The notes beneath the pieces were generated by a model, which worked only from the letters and a program-made list of their open reading frames with translations, made no database searches and was not told where the DNA came from. 64,000 bases of DNA, from the NCBI GenBank assembly GCA_030145715.1, contig JAIXHQ010000010.1:33234-97233 (forward strand), written 5' to 3'. This document shows positions 36,044-45,011 of the stretch, piece after piece. The number at the start of each line of letters is the position of its first letter. The stretch's first letter is position 1. The position numbers were made by a program, and so were the translations under genes. This DNA is from Sphingopyxis sp. Lineage in GTDB: Bacteria; Pseudomonadota; Alphaproteobacteria; Sphingomonadales; Sphingomonadaceae.

Positions 36044-36060
36044 ATTACCTGAGACGTAAT
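36044..36060. promoter_or_regulatory. Inverted repeat between XRE regulator and membrane protein
   Basis: ATTAC (36044-36048) and GTAAT (36056-36060) are separated by CTGAGAC. It lies near the middle of the 119-base divergent spacer, the expected place for an autoregulatory operator. Confidence 0.45.
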
Positions 36061-36115
36061 CGACGGACGGCGTTCTTGCGACCAGATGAAGCGGGCAATC
36101 GAAAGGAAAATCATC

Positions 36116-36508
36116 ATGTCTTTCTTCAATCTCAAAAACACCCTGATCATCGATGCGATCACTTGCGCCGTCCTGTTCGTCACTTGTGTTTTCGCGACCG
36201 CGACGGTCGCCGCGCTGCTCGGCCTCCCCTCCGAAGTGGTGACCGTCGCGGGCTGGATCGGACTGCCTTCGGCGCTCCTGATGCTTTACGTCTCCAGTCA
36301 AAAAATGCCGAGCAAGGGACTCGCGAACCTGATCGCGGTCGGCAATCTCGGCTGGGTCGCGGCCAGCCTGGCGATCATCGCGGTCTTTGCCGGTCAGATG
36401 ACGTGGCTGGGCATCGTCGTCGTCGCGGTACAGGCCGCCGTCGTTCTGGACCTCGCGATCTTTGAGGTGAAGGGCGCCGCAGCGCTGCCGCGTGCGGTGA
36501 CCGTCTGA
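36116..36508 (+). CDS. Four-helix integral membrane protein
   Basis: A 130-residue protein of unknown function, with four hydrophobic segments: TLIIDAITCAVLFVTCVFA, VAGWIGLPSALLMLYVSS, NLGWVAASLAIIAVFAG and GIVVVAVQAAVVLDLAIF. The start at 36116 has AAGGA nine bases upstream. Divergent from the XRE/MmyB regulator, a pairing often seen for regulator plus regulated membrane protein or oxidoreductase. No catalytic motif. Confidence 0.8.
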   Translation: MSFFNLKNTLIIDAITCAVLFVTCVFATATVAALLGLPSEVVTVAGWIGLPSALLMLYVSSQKMPSKGLANLIAVGNLGWVAASLAIIAVFAGQMTWLGIVVVAVQAAVVLDLAIFEVKGAAALPRAVTV

Positions 36509-36515
36509 CGCGCGT

Positions 36516-36968
36516 CTAACTCAGCGCGTCGAGGCGGGCTATGTCGATCCCGCCCGGCACCAGCATCACCGGGCAGGGCAGCGTCCCCGCATCCTGTCCA
36601 GTGAAATGCGCGACCAGCGGCCCGGGCGCGCCCGACGCCGCGGTCGCCAGCACCAGCGCGGCGATTTCTTCGCTCGCGCCGATCACGTCGCGCACGACTT
36701 CCACCGGCTTGCCCGACTTGATCAGGCTTTGCGCGGTCACGCCTTCCTGCGCCACCGCGTCGGCGGCGGTCGTCACCAGCTCCTCGGCATGTTCGCGGGC
36801 CTCGGCCTCGATCGTCGCCTGGACGCTGCCGAACGCTGCGAAATCCTGTGGCGGGATGATCGCGAGCACAATCACGCCGCCGCCGGTCCGCGCCGCCCGC
36901 CGCGCGGCAAAGCGCACCGCCAATTTCGTTTCCGGACTGTCGTCGATCACCACCAGATAAGTTCGCAT
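36516..36968 (-). CDS. Universal stress protein UspA family
   Basis: A 150-residue Usp-fold protein. It starts MRTYLVVIDDSPETKLAVRF, has VIVLAIIPPQDFAAF, and a C-terminal segment VLATAASGAPGPLVAHFTGQ ending in PCPVMLVPGG. The Walker-like G-2x-G-9x-G-S/T nucleotide loop is only partly matched, so ATP binding is uncertain. ATG 36968 chosen since the fold begins there; 36992 is an alternative. Convergent with the membrane protein gene. Confidence 0.88.
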   Translation of the reverse strand: MRTYLVVIDDSPETKLAVRFAARRAARTGGGVIVLAIIPPQDFAAFGSVQATIEAEAREHAEELVTTAADAVAQEGVTAQSLIKSGKPVEVVRDVIGASEEIAALVLATAASGAPGPLVAHFTGQDAGTLPCPVMLVPGGIDIARLDALS

Positions 36969-37154
36969 TGCCCCCGACCCCTCGTCATGCACTTACCGTG
37001 CTATTAGCGGACGGAGATTGCGTCACATTCGTATGAAAGGCAAGTTCGGTCCGCTGGACCTTGACCAAAGCAGGCCTTATGGCGAGGAACAATCCGTAGC
37101 GGCAGGCCCGCCTGCAAGACCCACGCCCAAGATTCACGAGGGACAAATCTGACG

Positions 37155-38459
37155 ATGCCGATCGAACTCAAAATGCCCGCTCTTTCGCCGACGATGGAGG
37201 AAGGCACGCTTGCCAAGTGGCTCGTCAAGGAAGGCGACACGGTGAAATCGGGCGATCTGCTTGCGGAGATTGAGACCGACAAGGCGACGATGGAATTCGA
37301 AGCGGTCGATGAAGGCAGGATTGCGCAGATCCTGATCGCCGAAGGCACCGACAATGTGAAGGTCGGCACCGTCATCGCGGTGATCGCGGGCGACGACGAA
37401 GATGCGGGAAGCGCGAAAAAGGCCGCGGCGCCGGCCACCGAACCGAAGGCGGAGGCTCCGGCAGCCGCTCCCGTTCCTGCTCCAACGCCGACTGCTGCGG
37501 CGCCCACACCGGCACGGGCGGCACCGGCCGCATCTGGCGACCGGATCAAGGCCAGCCCGCTGGCCAAGCGCCTTGCCGCCGAACGCGGGATCGACCTGTC
37601 GACCCTGACGGGCACCGGCCCCGGCGGGCGTATCGTCAAGGATGACCTGGACGGCGCATCGGCCGGTGCGGCCACCGCACCCGCCGCGACCCCTCCTTCG
37701 GCACCGACCGCTGCCGCGACTGCACCCGCTGCTGCGCCCGCCGCGTCGGGCGCGATCCCCGACTTCGGTATCCCGCATGAGGATGAAAAGCTCAGCGGGA
37801 TGCGCAAGACGATCGCGCGTCGCCTGACCGAATCGATGCAGCAATCGCCGCACATCTATCTGACCGTGGACATCCGTCTCGACGCGCTGCTTAAACTGCG
37901 CGGCGAACTCAACGCCAGCCTCGAAGGGCGCGGCGTCAAGCTCAGCGTCAACGACATGCTGATCAAGGCGCTGGCCGTCGCGCTAGAGCGCGTCCCTGCG
38001 TGCAACGTCAGCTTTGGCGGCGATGTGATCCGCAAATATAGCCGCGCCGACATCTCGGTCGCGGTCAGCATCCCCGGCGGCCTCATCACCCCGATCATCA
38101 CCGACGCGGGCGGCAAGTCGATGTCGAAAATCTCGGCCGAAATGGCAGAACTCGCCGGACGGGCGAAGGAAGGCAAGCTGAAGCCTGAGGAATATCAGGG
38201 CGGCACCGCCAGCATCTCGAACATGGGGATGATGGGGATCAAGCAGTTCACCGCCGTCATCAATCCGCCGCAGGCGATGATCCTGGCGATCGGAGCGGGC
38301 GAAAAGCGGCCTTATATCGTTGACGACGCCCTCGCGATCGCGACGGTGATGTCGGCGACCGGCAGCTTCGACCACCGCGCGATCGACGGTGCCGATGGGG
38401 CGCTGATGATGAAGACTTTCAAGGAACTGGTGGAAAACCCGCTGGGGCTGGTGGCCTGA
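37155..38459 (+). CDS. pdhC: Pyruvate dehydrogenase E2, dihydrolipoamide acetyltransferase
   Basis: Core of the pyruvate dehydrogenase complex, 434 residues. The lipoyl domain carries Lys43 in [12 protein letters not shown]. An Ala/Pro-rich linker leads to the E1/E3-binding domain ([20 protein letters not shown]), a second linker, and the catalytic domain with [18 protein letters not shown] and active-site His407 in [14 protein letters not shown]3 (lpd) follows, with a small ORF between. The E1 genes are not in the window. The 186-base spacer upstream holds its likely promoter. Confidence 0.95.
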   Translation: MPIELKMPALSPTMEEGTLAKWLVKEGDTVKSGDLLAEIETDKATMEFEAVDEGRIAQILIAEGTDNVKVGTVIAVIAGDDEDAGSAKKAAAPATEPKAEAPAAAPVPAPTPTAAAPTPARAAPAASGDRIKASPLAKRLAAERGIDLSTLTGTGPGGRIVKDDLDGASAGAATAPAATPPSAPTAAATAPAAAPAASGAIPDFGIPHEDEKLSGMRKTIARRLTESMQQSPHIYLTVDIRLDALLKLRGELNASLEGRGVKLSVNDMLIKALAVALERVPACNVSFGGDVIRKYSRADISVAVSIPGGLITPIITDAGGKSMSKISAEMAELAGRAKEGKLKPEEYQGGTASISNMGMMGIKQFTAVINPPQAMILAIGAGEKRPYIVDDALAIATVMSATGSFDHRAIDGADGALMMKTFKELVENPLGLVA

Positions 38460-38472
38460 TCGGGCAAGGGCG

Positions 38473-38676
38473 ATGCGCTTTGGTCGGCAATTATTCCATT
38501 TGCTGATCGGACTGCTCGCGTTTGCGCTTCTCGCCGCCGCCGCGAGCTGGATGTGGCCTGAAGATTCAAGTCGAATATGGTTTTTCGCTTACGCCGCCAT
38601 GGGCGGTGCCGCGTTTTGGGAACTGGCAAAAATGTTCCGCGACCGGAATGGCGAACAAGGAGATAATTGTGGCTGA
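38473..38676 (+). CDS. Small membrane protein between pdhC and lpd
   Basis: A 67-residue protein: one strong helix QLFHLLIGLLAFALLAAAAS, a second moderate one IWFFAYAAMGGAAFWELAK, and a charged tail. It starts 13 bases after pdhC and ends 8 bases inside lpd, and it contains the lpd ribosome site, so its translation probably influences E3 output. Function unknown. Confidence 0.65.
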   Translation: MRFGRQLFHLLIGLLAFALLAAAASWMWPEDSSRIWFFAYAAMGGAAFWELAKMFRDRNGEQGDNCG

Positions 38677-40066
38677 CACCAACTATGACCTCATCGTCCT
38701 CGGCTCGGGCCCCGGCGGCTATGTCGCGGCGATCCGCGCGGCGCAGCTTGGCCTGAAAACCGCGATTGTCGAGCGCGAGAATCTGGGCGGTATCTGCCTC
38801 AACTGGGGCTGCATCCCGACCAAGGCGCTGCTGCGGTCGGCCGAAATCTATCATTATATGCAACATGCGGGCGATTATGGCCTGATCGCGCAGCAGATCA
38901 GCGCCGACATCGACGCGGTGGTGAAGCGGTCGCGCGGGGTGGCGAAGCAATTGAGCCAGGGCGTCGCCTTCCTGATGAAGAAGCACAAGATCACCGTCCA
39001 TATGGGCGAAGGTAAGCTGACTGCGCCGGGCAAGCTGGAGGTAAAGGGGGAGAAGGGCAGCGAAACCCTGACCGCCAAGAATATCATCGTCGCGACCGGC
39101 GCGCGCGCGCGCGATCTGCCCTTCGCGCCCGCCGACGGCAAGCGCATCTGGACCTATCGCCATGCGCTCGTCCCGCCCGAAATGCCCAAGAAATTGCTGG
39201 TGATCGGGTCGGGCGCGATCGGTATCGAATTTGCGAGCTTTTACAAGGATATGGGGTCTGAGGTGACGGTGGTCGAAATGCTCGACCGGCTGGTGCCCGT
39301 CGAGGATGCCGACGTGTCGGCCTTCCTCGAAAAGGCGCTGAAAAAGCAGGGCATGACGATCCATACCGGCGCCGGGGTCGAGGAACTGAAAGCGACCGCA
39401 AACGGCGTATCGGCGAAGATCAAGAGCAAGGACGGCAAGGTCGAATCGGCCGAATTTACCCACGCGATCGTCGCGATCGGCATCGTCCCGAATACCGAGA
39501 ATATCGGCCTCGAAGCCTTGGGTGTAAAGACGACCAAGGGCCATATCGACACTGACGCGATGTGCCGCACCAACGTCCCCGGCCTGTGGGCGATCGGCGA
39601 CGTCACCGCGCCGCCGTGGCTGGCGCACAAGGCCATGCACGAAGCGGTGATCGCGGCCGAGGCGATCGCCGGCAATCACCCGCACGCGATGGACCCGCGC
39701 AACATCCCCGGCTGTACCTATTGCCGCCCGCAGATCGCCAGCGTCGGGCTGACCGAGGCAAAGGCGAAGGAACTGGGCTATGAGGTCAAGGCTGGAACCT
39801 TTCCCTTCATCGGCAACGGAAAGGCGATCGCGCTGGGCGAAGCCGAGGGTTTCACCAAGACGATCTTCGACGCCAAGACCGGCGAACTGCTTGGTGCCCA
39901 CATGATCGGCGCCGAAGTCACCGAGCTGATTCAGGGCTATACGATCGGCAAGACTGCCGAACTGGTCGAGGATGATTTCATCGGCACCGTCTTCCCGCAT
40001 CCGACGCTCAGCGAAACGATGCACGAGGGCGTACTGGCGGCATTTGGACGGCCGCTGCATATCTGA
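38669..40066 (+). CDS. lpd: Dihydrolipoamide dehydrogenase (E3)
   Basis: FAD disulfide oxidoreductase that reoxidises the lipoyl arms, 465 residues. FAD motif VLGSGPGGYVAAIRAAQLG, redox disulfide in GGICLNWGCIPTKALL, NAD motif VIGSGAIGIEFASFYKDMG and the catalytic His in HPTLSETMHEGV. The GTG at 38669 was chosen because AAGGAG lies six bases upstream; an in-frame ATG at 38648 precedes that site and is less likely. Followed by a clear terminator. Confidence 0.95.
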   Translation: MADTNYDLIVLGSGPGGYVAAIRAAQLGLKTAIVERENLGGICLNWGCIPTKALLRSAEIYHYMQHAGDYGLIAQQISADIDAVVKRSRGVAKQLSQGVAFLMKKHKITVHMGEGKLTAPGKLEVKGEKGSETLTAKNIIVATGARARDLPFAPADGKRIWTYRHALVPPEMPKKLLVIGSGAIGIEFASFYKDMGSEVTVVEMLDRLVPVEDADVSAFLEKALKKQGMTIHTGAGVEELKATANGVSAKIKSKDGKVESAEFTHAIVAIGIVPNTENIGLEALGVKTTKGHIDTDAMCRTNVPGLWAIGDVTAPPWLAHKAMHEAVIAAEAIAGNHPHAMDPRNIPGCTYCRPQIASVGLTEAKAKELGYEVKAGTFPFIGNGKAIALGEAEGFTKTIFDAKTGELLGAHMIGAEVTELIQGYTIGKTAELVEDDFIGTVFPHPTLSETMHEGVLAAFGRPLHI

Positions 40067-40076
40067 TGATATGATA

Positions 40077-40102
40077 CTCCCCGCCGCATAAGCGGTGGGG
40101 AG
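40077..40102 (+). terminator. Terminator hairpin after lpd
   Basis: CTCCCCGCCGC (40077-40087) pairs with GCGGTGGGGAG (40092-40102) around ATAA, eleven pairs with one wobble, ten bases after the lpd stop. It ends the pdhC-lpd transcript. Confidence 0.65.
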
Positions 40103-40142
40103 GCGCGCCGCCGTTCGACAAGGCCGCCGCAGGGAGGACTTT

Positions 40143-40763
40143 CTGCTCCGACGCTCAAGCTTTCCCGCCATCGCGGCCGTGCTGTTCCTTGCCGTCCTGT
40201 TGCTGGGCTTCGCCGCAGGGGCGGGTTGGACCCAGGCCGCCGACTGGCAGGTCTCGCACGCCCTGTCGTTCCGCGTCGACGAAAGCCATCCCGCGTTCAT
40301 CGCCTTCATGCAGGGCGCAAGCTGGATCGGCGGGGGCATTCCGCGCTGGATCATCGTTATCCTGCTCTGCGGTCTTGTCTGGCGATGGTGCGGTCGGCGA
40401 TGTGCGGTCGCGCTCGGCGGCGCATCGCTGCTTTCGAACATCGCGTCGAGCCTGCTTAAGCTGGGCTTTGGTCGGCCGCGCCCCGACCTGATCGAACAGC
40501 TGGATCACCAGACGAGCTTTGCCTATCCGAGCGGCCATGCGACCAGTGCCGCAGTTGTTTATCTGCTGCTGGCATGGCTTACGCCGTCGCACTGGCGGCC
40601 TTATGCATGGGCGCTTGCTGCGGCGATGATCCTGCTCAACGGCGTGTCGCGCGTCATGCTGGGCGTACATTGGGCAAGCGACATTGTCGGCGGAACGATG
40701 CTGGGTGCCGCGTTCGCCCTGTTGGGCGCCTGGTGGGCCGCACGGCAGCGCACGGCCACCTGA
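40143..40763 (+). CDS. PAP2-family membrane phosphatase
   Basis: Lipid phosphatase-like membrane enzyme, about 206 residues. All three motifs are present: KLGFGRPRPD, YPSGHATSAA and SRVMLGVHWASDIVGG. Several helices surround them. The start is uncertain: the only earlier GTG (40095) lies inside the lpd terminator, and AGGGAGG at 40131-40137 sits five bases before an in-frame CTG at 40143, which I use. Possible roles include undecaprenyl or phospholipid dephosphorylation. Confidence 0.85.
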   Translation: MLRRSSFPAIAAVLFLAVLLLGFAAGAGWTQAADWQVSHALSFRVDESHPAFIAFMQGASWIGGGIPRWIIVILLCGLVWRWCGRRCAVALGGASLLSNIASSLLKLGFGRPRPDLIEQLDHQTSFAYPSGHATSAAVVYLLLAWLTPSHWRPYAWALAAAMILLNGVSRVMLGVHWASDIVGGTMLGAAFALLGAWWAARQRTAT

Positions 40764-40835
40764 CGCATTTTCCGCTGTCCTATTATCTGCGGCTTTGCCA
40801 TCTAGTTGGCAGGCATCAACAACAGGGGGTCGACT

Positions 40836-42182
40836 ATGCAATCGCGAGTGAAGTTTGGCAGTTTTCTACGGAATATCTGTTTTGGGTCGACGGCGTTTCT
40901 CGCCGCTGCGACCGCGTCAGCACAGGCGCCCACGCCCACGCCCTCGGGCACGGGGCAAACGGTGATTACCGCCGCCCGCTATATCGACGTGCTGACCGGC
41001 AAGACGGTGGAGTTTCCCGCGATCTTCGTCGGTCCTGACGGACGCATCACCAACGTCGCCGACGCCCGCACGGTTCGCTGGGGCAGCGACGTCAGGCATA
41101 TCGACCTTGGCCAAAAGACATTGCTGCCGGGCCTTATCGACATGCACGTCCATCTTGACGGTTCGGCCGACATCGGCGGGTATCGCGGACTGGAATTCAC
41201 CGACAGCTTCTGGGGGATGATGGCGGTCAAGAATGCGAACGACATGTTGGACGCGGGCTTTACGACCGTGCGCACCATCGGGTCGAAAGACCGCAACGAC
41301 ATCGGCCTGAAACAGGCGATCGACGCCGGTTATGCGACCGGCCCGCGCATCGTTCCGGGTGGCTATACCCTTGGCGCGACCGGCGGCCATTGCGACAGCA
41401 CCTTCCTGCCGCCCAGCCTGGAAAAGAAGGACGGCAAGGAAGAGGGCATCGGCGATACGCCGGAAGAACTGCGGTTTCAGGTCCGCCGCCAGCGCAAATA
41501 TGGCGCCGAGGTCATCAAGGTGTGCGCGACCGGCGGCGTTTTTTCGCGCAACACCGAACCTGGCCAACTTCAGGTATCGGAACCCGAGCTGCGCGCGATC
41601 GCCGACGAGGCGCACCAATGGGGGCTTCGCGTCGCGGCGCACGCGCATGGCGCGTCGGGGATTCGCGCTGCGATCGCTGCGGGAATCGACACGATCGAGC
41701 ATGCCAGCCTGGTCGATGATGAGGGTATTCGCATGGCGACGACCCGCAAGCAGCCCGTGTGGTTCGCGATGGACATCTATAATACGGAATATACGCAGGC
41801 CGAGGGTGCGAAAAACGGGGTTCTCGAAGACAATCTGCGCAAGGACCGCGAGATAGCGCAGATCCAGCGCGACAATTTCCGCAAGGCGGTGCGTGCGGGC
41901 GTCCGCATGGTCTTCGGCTCCGACGCCGCGGTGATGCCACACCGCGACGCCGGCAAGCAGTTCCGCGTCATGGTCGAATATGGGATGACCCCGTTGCAGG
42001 CCATTCAGGCGGCGACGAAAAATGCCGCCGAGGCGTTGGGCCGCGAAAAGGACGTCGGGGCGATCACGGTCGGCCGCTACGCCGATTTGGTCGCGGTCGA
42101 TGGCGACCCGCTCGCCGATGTGCGTCAGCTTGAAAGCGTCGACGCGGTGGTCAAGGGCGGGGTGCTGGTAAAGGGCAATTGA
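40836..42182 (+). CDS. Exported amidohydrolase, imidazolonepropionase-like
   Basis: Secreted metal-dependent hydrolase of 448 residues. The start at 40836 has AGGGGG seven bases upstream and gives a signal peptide (FGSFLRNICFGSTAFLAAAT ... ASA). The metal site is DMHVHLDG, the carbamylated Lys region VIKVCATGG, then VAAHAHG, IEHASLVDD and VFGSDAAVMPH. Relatives include prolidases and Xaa-Arg dipeptidases, so a dipeptide substrate is plausible. Terminates at a REP-like hairpin. Confidence 0.9.
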   Translation: MQSRVKFGSFLRNICFGSTAFLAAATASAQAPTPTPSGTGQTVITAARYIDVLTGKTVEFPAIFVGPDGRITNVADARTVRWGSDVRHIDLGQKTLLPGLIDMHVHLDGSADIGGYRGLEFTDSFWGMMAVKNANDMLDAGFTTVRTIGSKDRNDIGLKQAIDAGYATGPRIVPGGYTLGATGGHCDSTFLPPSLEKKDGKEEGIGDTPEELRFQVRRQRKYGAEVIKVCATGGVFSRNTEPGQLQVSEPELRAIADEAHQWGLRVAAHAHGASGIRAAIAAGIDTIEHASLVDDEGIRMATTRKQPVWFAMDIYNTEYTQAEGAKNGVLEDNLRKDREIAQIQRDNFRKAVRAGVRMVFGSDAAVMPHRDAGKQFRVMVEYGMTPLQAIQAATKNAAEALGREKDVGAITVGRYADLVAVDGDPLADVRQLESVDAVVKGGVLVKGN

Positions 42183-42187
42183 TCGCT

Positions 42188-42232
42188 CCGCCATCCCGTC
42201 ATCCGGCTTTCGCCGGGATGACGGGATGGCGG
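42188..42232. terminator. 17-base perfect stem, REP-like bidirectional terminator
   Basis: CCGCCATCCCGTCATCC (42188-42204) pairs exactly with its complement at 42216-42232, with GGC/GCC pairing within the loop. It fills the space between two convergent genes, six bases after one stop and three before the other. The CCGTCATCC ... GGATGACGG core resembles a repeat found between genes in many alphaproteobacteria. Confidence 0.7.
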
Positions 42233-42234
42233 GA

Positions 42235-43014
42235 TCAGACCACCAAGCGATCGACCAGCGCCTCGCGCTTGTCGGGGGTGAAATTCAGCACCGCTTCGGC
42301 ATATGTAGGAATATCGCCATGGTCGCGGCGCACCGTGGCGAGCGCGGCGTCAAGATAGGCGGGATTGACCGACATCAGCGCCCGGATCGCATCGTCGTGG
42401 ATTTCGGCGCCGTAACGCGATCGGATATGCGCCGCCCCCTGTGCGATGCGTTCCTCGATCTTGCCCGCTGTGTTGGTCAGCAGATAATCCTGCATCAGGT
42501 CATCATCATGAACGCCCAACAACCGGTGGACGATCGCGACCGCAAAGCCGGTCCGATCCTTGCCCGCCACGCAATGAACCAGGCTTGGCGCGTCATATTC
42601 GGCAAGCGCGGCTAGATAAAGGCGCAGCGTCGCGACGAGCGCCGGTCGGTAGGGCATCCCGGCATAGGTATCGATCATCCGCTCGCGCGCCGTTTCGACG
42701 TCGATCGTGCCGCCCGCGGCCTGAAGATGCGGGGCAAGTCCGGCGGTGATCCCGCCAGCGAACAGCACGCGCGCCGAAAAAGTCTCGCTGCGCCGGCACG
42801 GGTGCATTTCGCGCTCGTCATCGCCGCGCAGGTCGATCACCGTTTCGATCCGCAGGGCGTCGAGGGTCGCCAGATCCCCGTCGGTCGCGGCCTCATGATG
42901 CGCCGATCGCCAGAGCATATCGCCGCGCAGCCGCCCTCCGCCATCGACAGCATAGCCGCCATAATCGCGGAAATTGTGAATGCCGGACAGCGGCAGGACT
43001 CGCTCGGCGAGCAT
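42235..43014 (-). CDS. Protein tyrosine/serine phosphatase, SiwE/MptpB-like
   Basis: Cytosolic phosphatase of 259 residues. The P-loop is LVHCVAGKDRTG (Cys nucleophile, with Lys-Asp-Arg as in lipid- and dual-specific bacterial enzymes). N-terminal GIHNFRDYGGYAVDGGGRLR and LRIETVIDLRGDDER match the Y_phosphatase3 family. The start at 43014 is supported by AGGAG seven bases upstream; ATG 43020 sits on that site. Two bases separate it from the upstream hydratase gene, so they form one transcript. Confidence 0.9.
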   Translation of the reverse strand: MLAERVLPLSGIHNFRDYGGYAVDGGGRLRGDMLWRSAHHEAATDGDLATLDALRIETVIDLRGDDEREMHPCRRSETFSARVLFAGGITAGLAPHLQAAGGTIDVETARERMIDTYAGMPYRPALVATLRLYLAALAEYDAPSLVHCVAGKDRTGFAVAIVHRLLGVHDDDLMQDYLLTNTAGKIEERIAQGAAHIRSRYGAEIHDDAIRALMSVNPAYLDAALATVRRDHGDIPTYAEAVLNFTPDKREALVDRLVV

Positions 43015-43016
43015 GG

Positions 43017-43820
43017 TCATTCTCCTGTAAATATGGGAGGGCGCTTGTCGACGAAGGCGTTGATCGCCTCGCGGTTGTCCGCGGTTTCATGGACGATGGC
43101 CTGATAGGCTGCGCTGAGTTCCAAAATATCGCTCATCCGGCTGTGCTGCGCTTCGCGGAGCAGGCGTTTCGTCAGGCGCAGGGCGCGCGGCGGGTTGCAG
43201 ACGATCCGTTCGGCGATGGCGATCGCACGGTCGAGCAGTTCGGCATCGGGCACGACGTCCGTGACCAGACCATATTCCTTTGCCTGTGCCGCGTCAAAAC
43301 GGTCGCCGGTCAGGAACAGTTCGGCAGCGCGGGGATAGCCAAGGACTTTTTGAAGCAACCAGGCGCCGCCATCGCCGGGGACGATGCCGACCTTGATGAA
43401 GCTACAGGCGAATTTGGCGCTTTCGGCGGCGATACGAATATCGCAGGTGCAGGCGAGGTCACAGCCCAGCCCGATGGCGTGGCCGTTGACCGCGGCGATC
43501 ATCGGAATTTCACAGTCCATCAGGGCGCGGATCACCGCCTGTACGCCCTTGCGGTAATTGGCGCGGGTGGAATCCGGTTGATCGAGCACGCCGATCCCGG
43601 TGCGGTTCTGCATCCCTTTCAGATTGCCGCCGGCGCTGAACGCATTGCCGCTGCCCGTCAGGATGATCACGCTCACGCTGCGGTCGTCGCCCAACCTGCG
43701 CAGCGTGTCGATGATGTCCTGACAATCCTCGTGCGTGCCGATGGCATTCATGCTCTCGGGCTTTATCATCGTCAGGATCGCGATCTTGCCCCGCCGCTCG
43801 ACACTCAGAAACTCACCCAT
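43017..43820 (-). CDS. Enoyl-CoA hydratase/isomerase family protein
   Basis: A 267-residue crotonase-fold enzyme. Blocks seen are IKPESMNAIGTHED, LTGSGNAFSAGGNLKGM (oxyanion hole), AAVNGHAIGLGCDLACTCDI and VGIVPGDGGAWLLQKVLG, where Asp rather than Glu sits in the PGDGG site, a subgroup seen among isomerases and hydratases. Starts at 43820. Divergent from the acyl-CoA dehydrogenase pair, with only 51 bases between them. Confidence 0.9.
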   Translation of the reverse strand: MGEFLSVERRGKIAILTMIKPESMNAIGTHEDCQDIIDTLRRLGDDRSVSVIILTGSGNAFSAGGNLKGMQNRTGIGVLDQPDSTRANYRKGVQAVIRALMDCEIPMIAAVNGHAIGLGCDLACTCDIRIAAESAKFACSFIKVGIVPGDGGAWLLQKVLGYPRAAELFLTGDRFDAAQAKEYGLVTDVVPDAELLDRAIAIAERIVCNPPRALRLTKRLLREAQHSRMSDILELSAAYQAIVHETADNREAINAFVDKRPPIFTGE

Positions 43821-43871
43821 CGCCAATTATCCTTTGCTGCACACCGAAAGCTATTGCATGGCTGACGCGAC

Positions 43872-45011
43872 ATGCAAGGCCTTGCACTCTATCCCTTCGA
43901 TCCACCCGGCGACATCGCGGCACTGCGCACCGATTTGCGGGCCTGGCTTGCGGTGAACCAGCCACAGGACGACATTGTGGCCAAGGCCAATTGCTGGGCC
44001 AGCTTCGATCCGGATTTCAGCCGGGCACTGGGCGCGGCGGGCTATATCGGAATGACGCTGCCGGCGCGTTATGGCGGCGGCGATCGGCATCCGCTGCAAC
44101 GTTATGTGGTGATCGAGGAGTTGCTGGCGGCCGGTGCCCCGGTCGGCGCGCACTGGATTGCGGATCGGCAGACGGGACCGCTGATCCTGCGATATGGGAG
44201 CGAGGAGCAGCGTCGGCGCTATCTGCCGGGCATCGCGAAGGGTGAGCTTTATGCCTGTATCGGCCTGTCGGAACCGGGGGCGGGCTCCGACCTTGCCGCG
44301 GTGCGGACCACGGCGCGCGAAACCGCCGAAGGCTGGCGGATAAACGGGCAGAAGATATGGACCACCGGCGCGCATCTCTCACACATCATGCTGGCGCTTG
44401 TCCGCACAGAGGAAGGCAGCGAGCGCAGCGCAGGGCTCAGCCAGTTGCTGATCGACCTCGACACACCGGGGATCATCATCCGGCCGATCGTCGATATGGC
44501 GGGGCACCATGATTTCAACGAGGTGTTTTTCGACGACGTGCTGGTGCCGCCCGGCGCCCTTGTCGGCGAACGGGGGCAGGGATGGCGGCAGGTCACAGCC
44601 GAACTGGGTCTCGAACGGTCGGGCCCCGAACGTTATCTGTCCAGCCACGCGCTGCTAGCCGCCGTGATCGATTCGGCTGGCCCGGACCCCGATACTGCTG
44701 TCGCGATGTTGATCGGCGAACTCACCGCTGAAATGTGGACGCTGCGCCAGCTTTCGATGTCGACCGCAGCAAAGCTTGCGGCGGGCGAAGATCCGATGAT
44801 CGAGGCGTCGGTCGTCAAGGAATTGGGCAATGCCTTTGAACAGGATATGCCGCGCCGCGTCCAGGCGATCGTCGATTGCGGTTGGGACGACGACACGGAC
44901 CTTGCGAAGCTGCTTCGCGCGCTGCTTATCGCATCCCCCAGCTTTTCGCTTCGCGGGGGGACGCGCGAGGTGATCCGGGGGATCATCGCGCGCGGACTGG
45001 GCCTGCGATGA
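43872..45011 (+). CDS. Acyl-CoA dehydrogenase, large subunit of a pair
   Basis: FAD enzyme adding an alpha-beta double bond to an acyl-CoA, 379 residues. The N-terminal helical domain has ALGAAGYIGMTLPARYGGGD, the FAD region IGLSEPGAGSDLAAVRT and GQKIWTTGAHLSHI, and the C-terminus GGTREVIRGIIARGLG. It overlaps by 4 bases a second, half-length dehydrogenase gene, so the two probably form a heteromer as in steroid and other branched acyl-CoA systems. Confidence 0.93.
   Translation: MQGLALYPFDPPGDIAALRTDLRAWLAVNQPQDDIVAKANCWASFDPDFSRALGAAGYIGMTLPARYGGGDRHPLQRYVVIEELLAAGAPVGAHWIADRQTGPLILRYGSEEQRRRYLPGIAKGELYACIGLSEPGAGSDLAAVRTTARETAEGWRINGQKIWTTGAHLSHIMLALVRTEEGSERSAGLSQLLIDLDTPGIIIRPIVDMAGHHDFNEVFFDDVLVPPGALVGERGQGWRQVTAELGLERSGPERYLSSHALLAAVIDSAGPDPDTAVAMLIGELTAEMWTLRQLSMSTAAKLAAGEDPMIEASVVKELGNAFEQDMPRRVQAIVDCGWDDDTDLAKLLRALLIASPSFSLRGGTREVIRGIIARGLGLR

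Noticed and set aside
38312..40441. 709-codon open frame antisense to E2/E3 and PAP2
   Set aside because: Low-complexity Arg/Asp/His composition and no motifs; the plus strand is fully explained by lpd.
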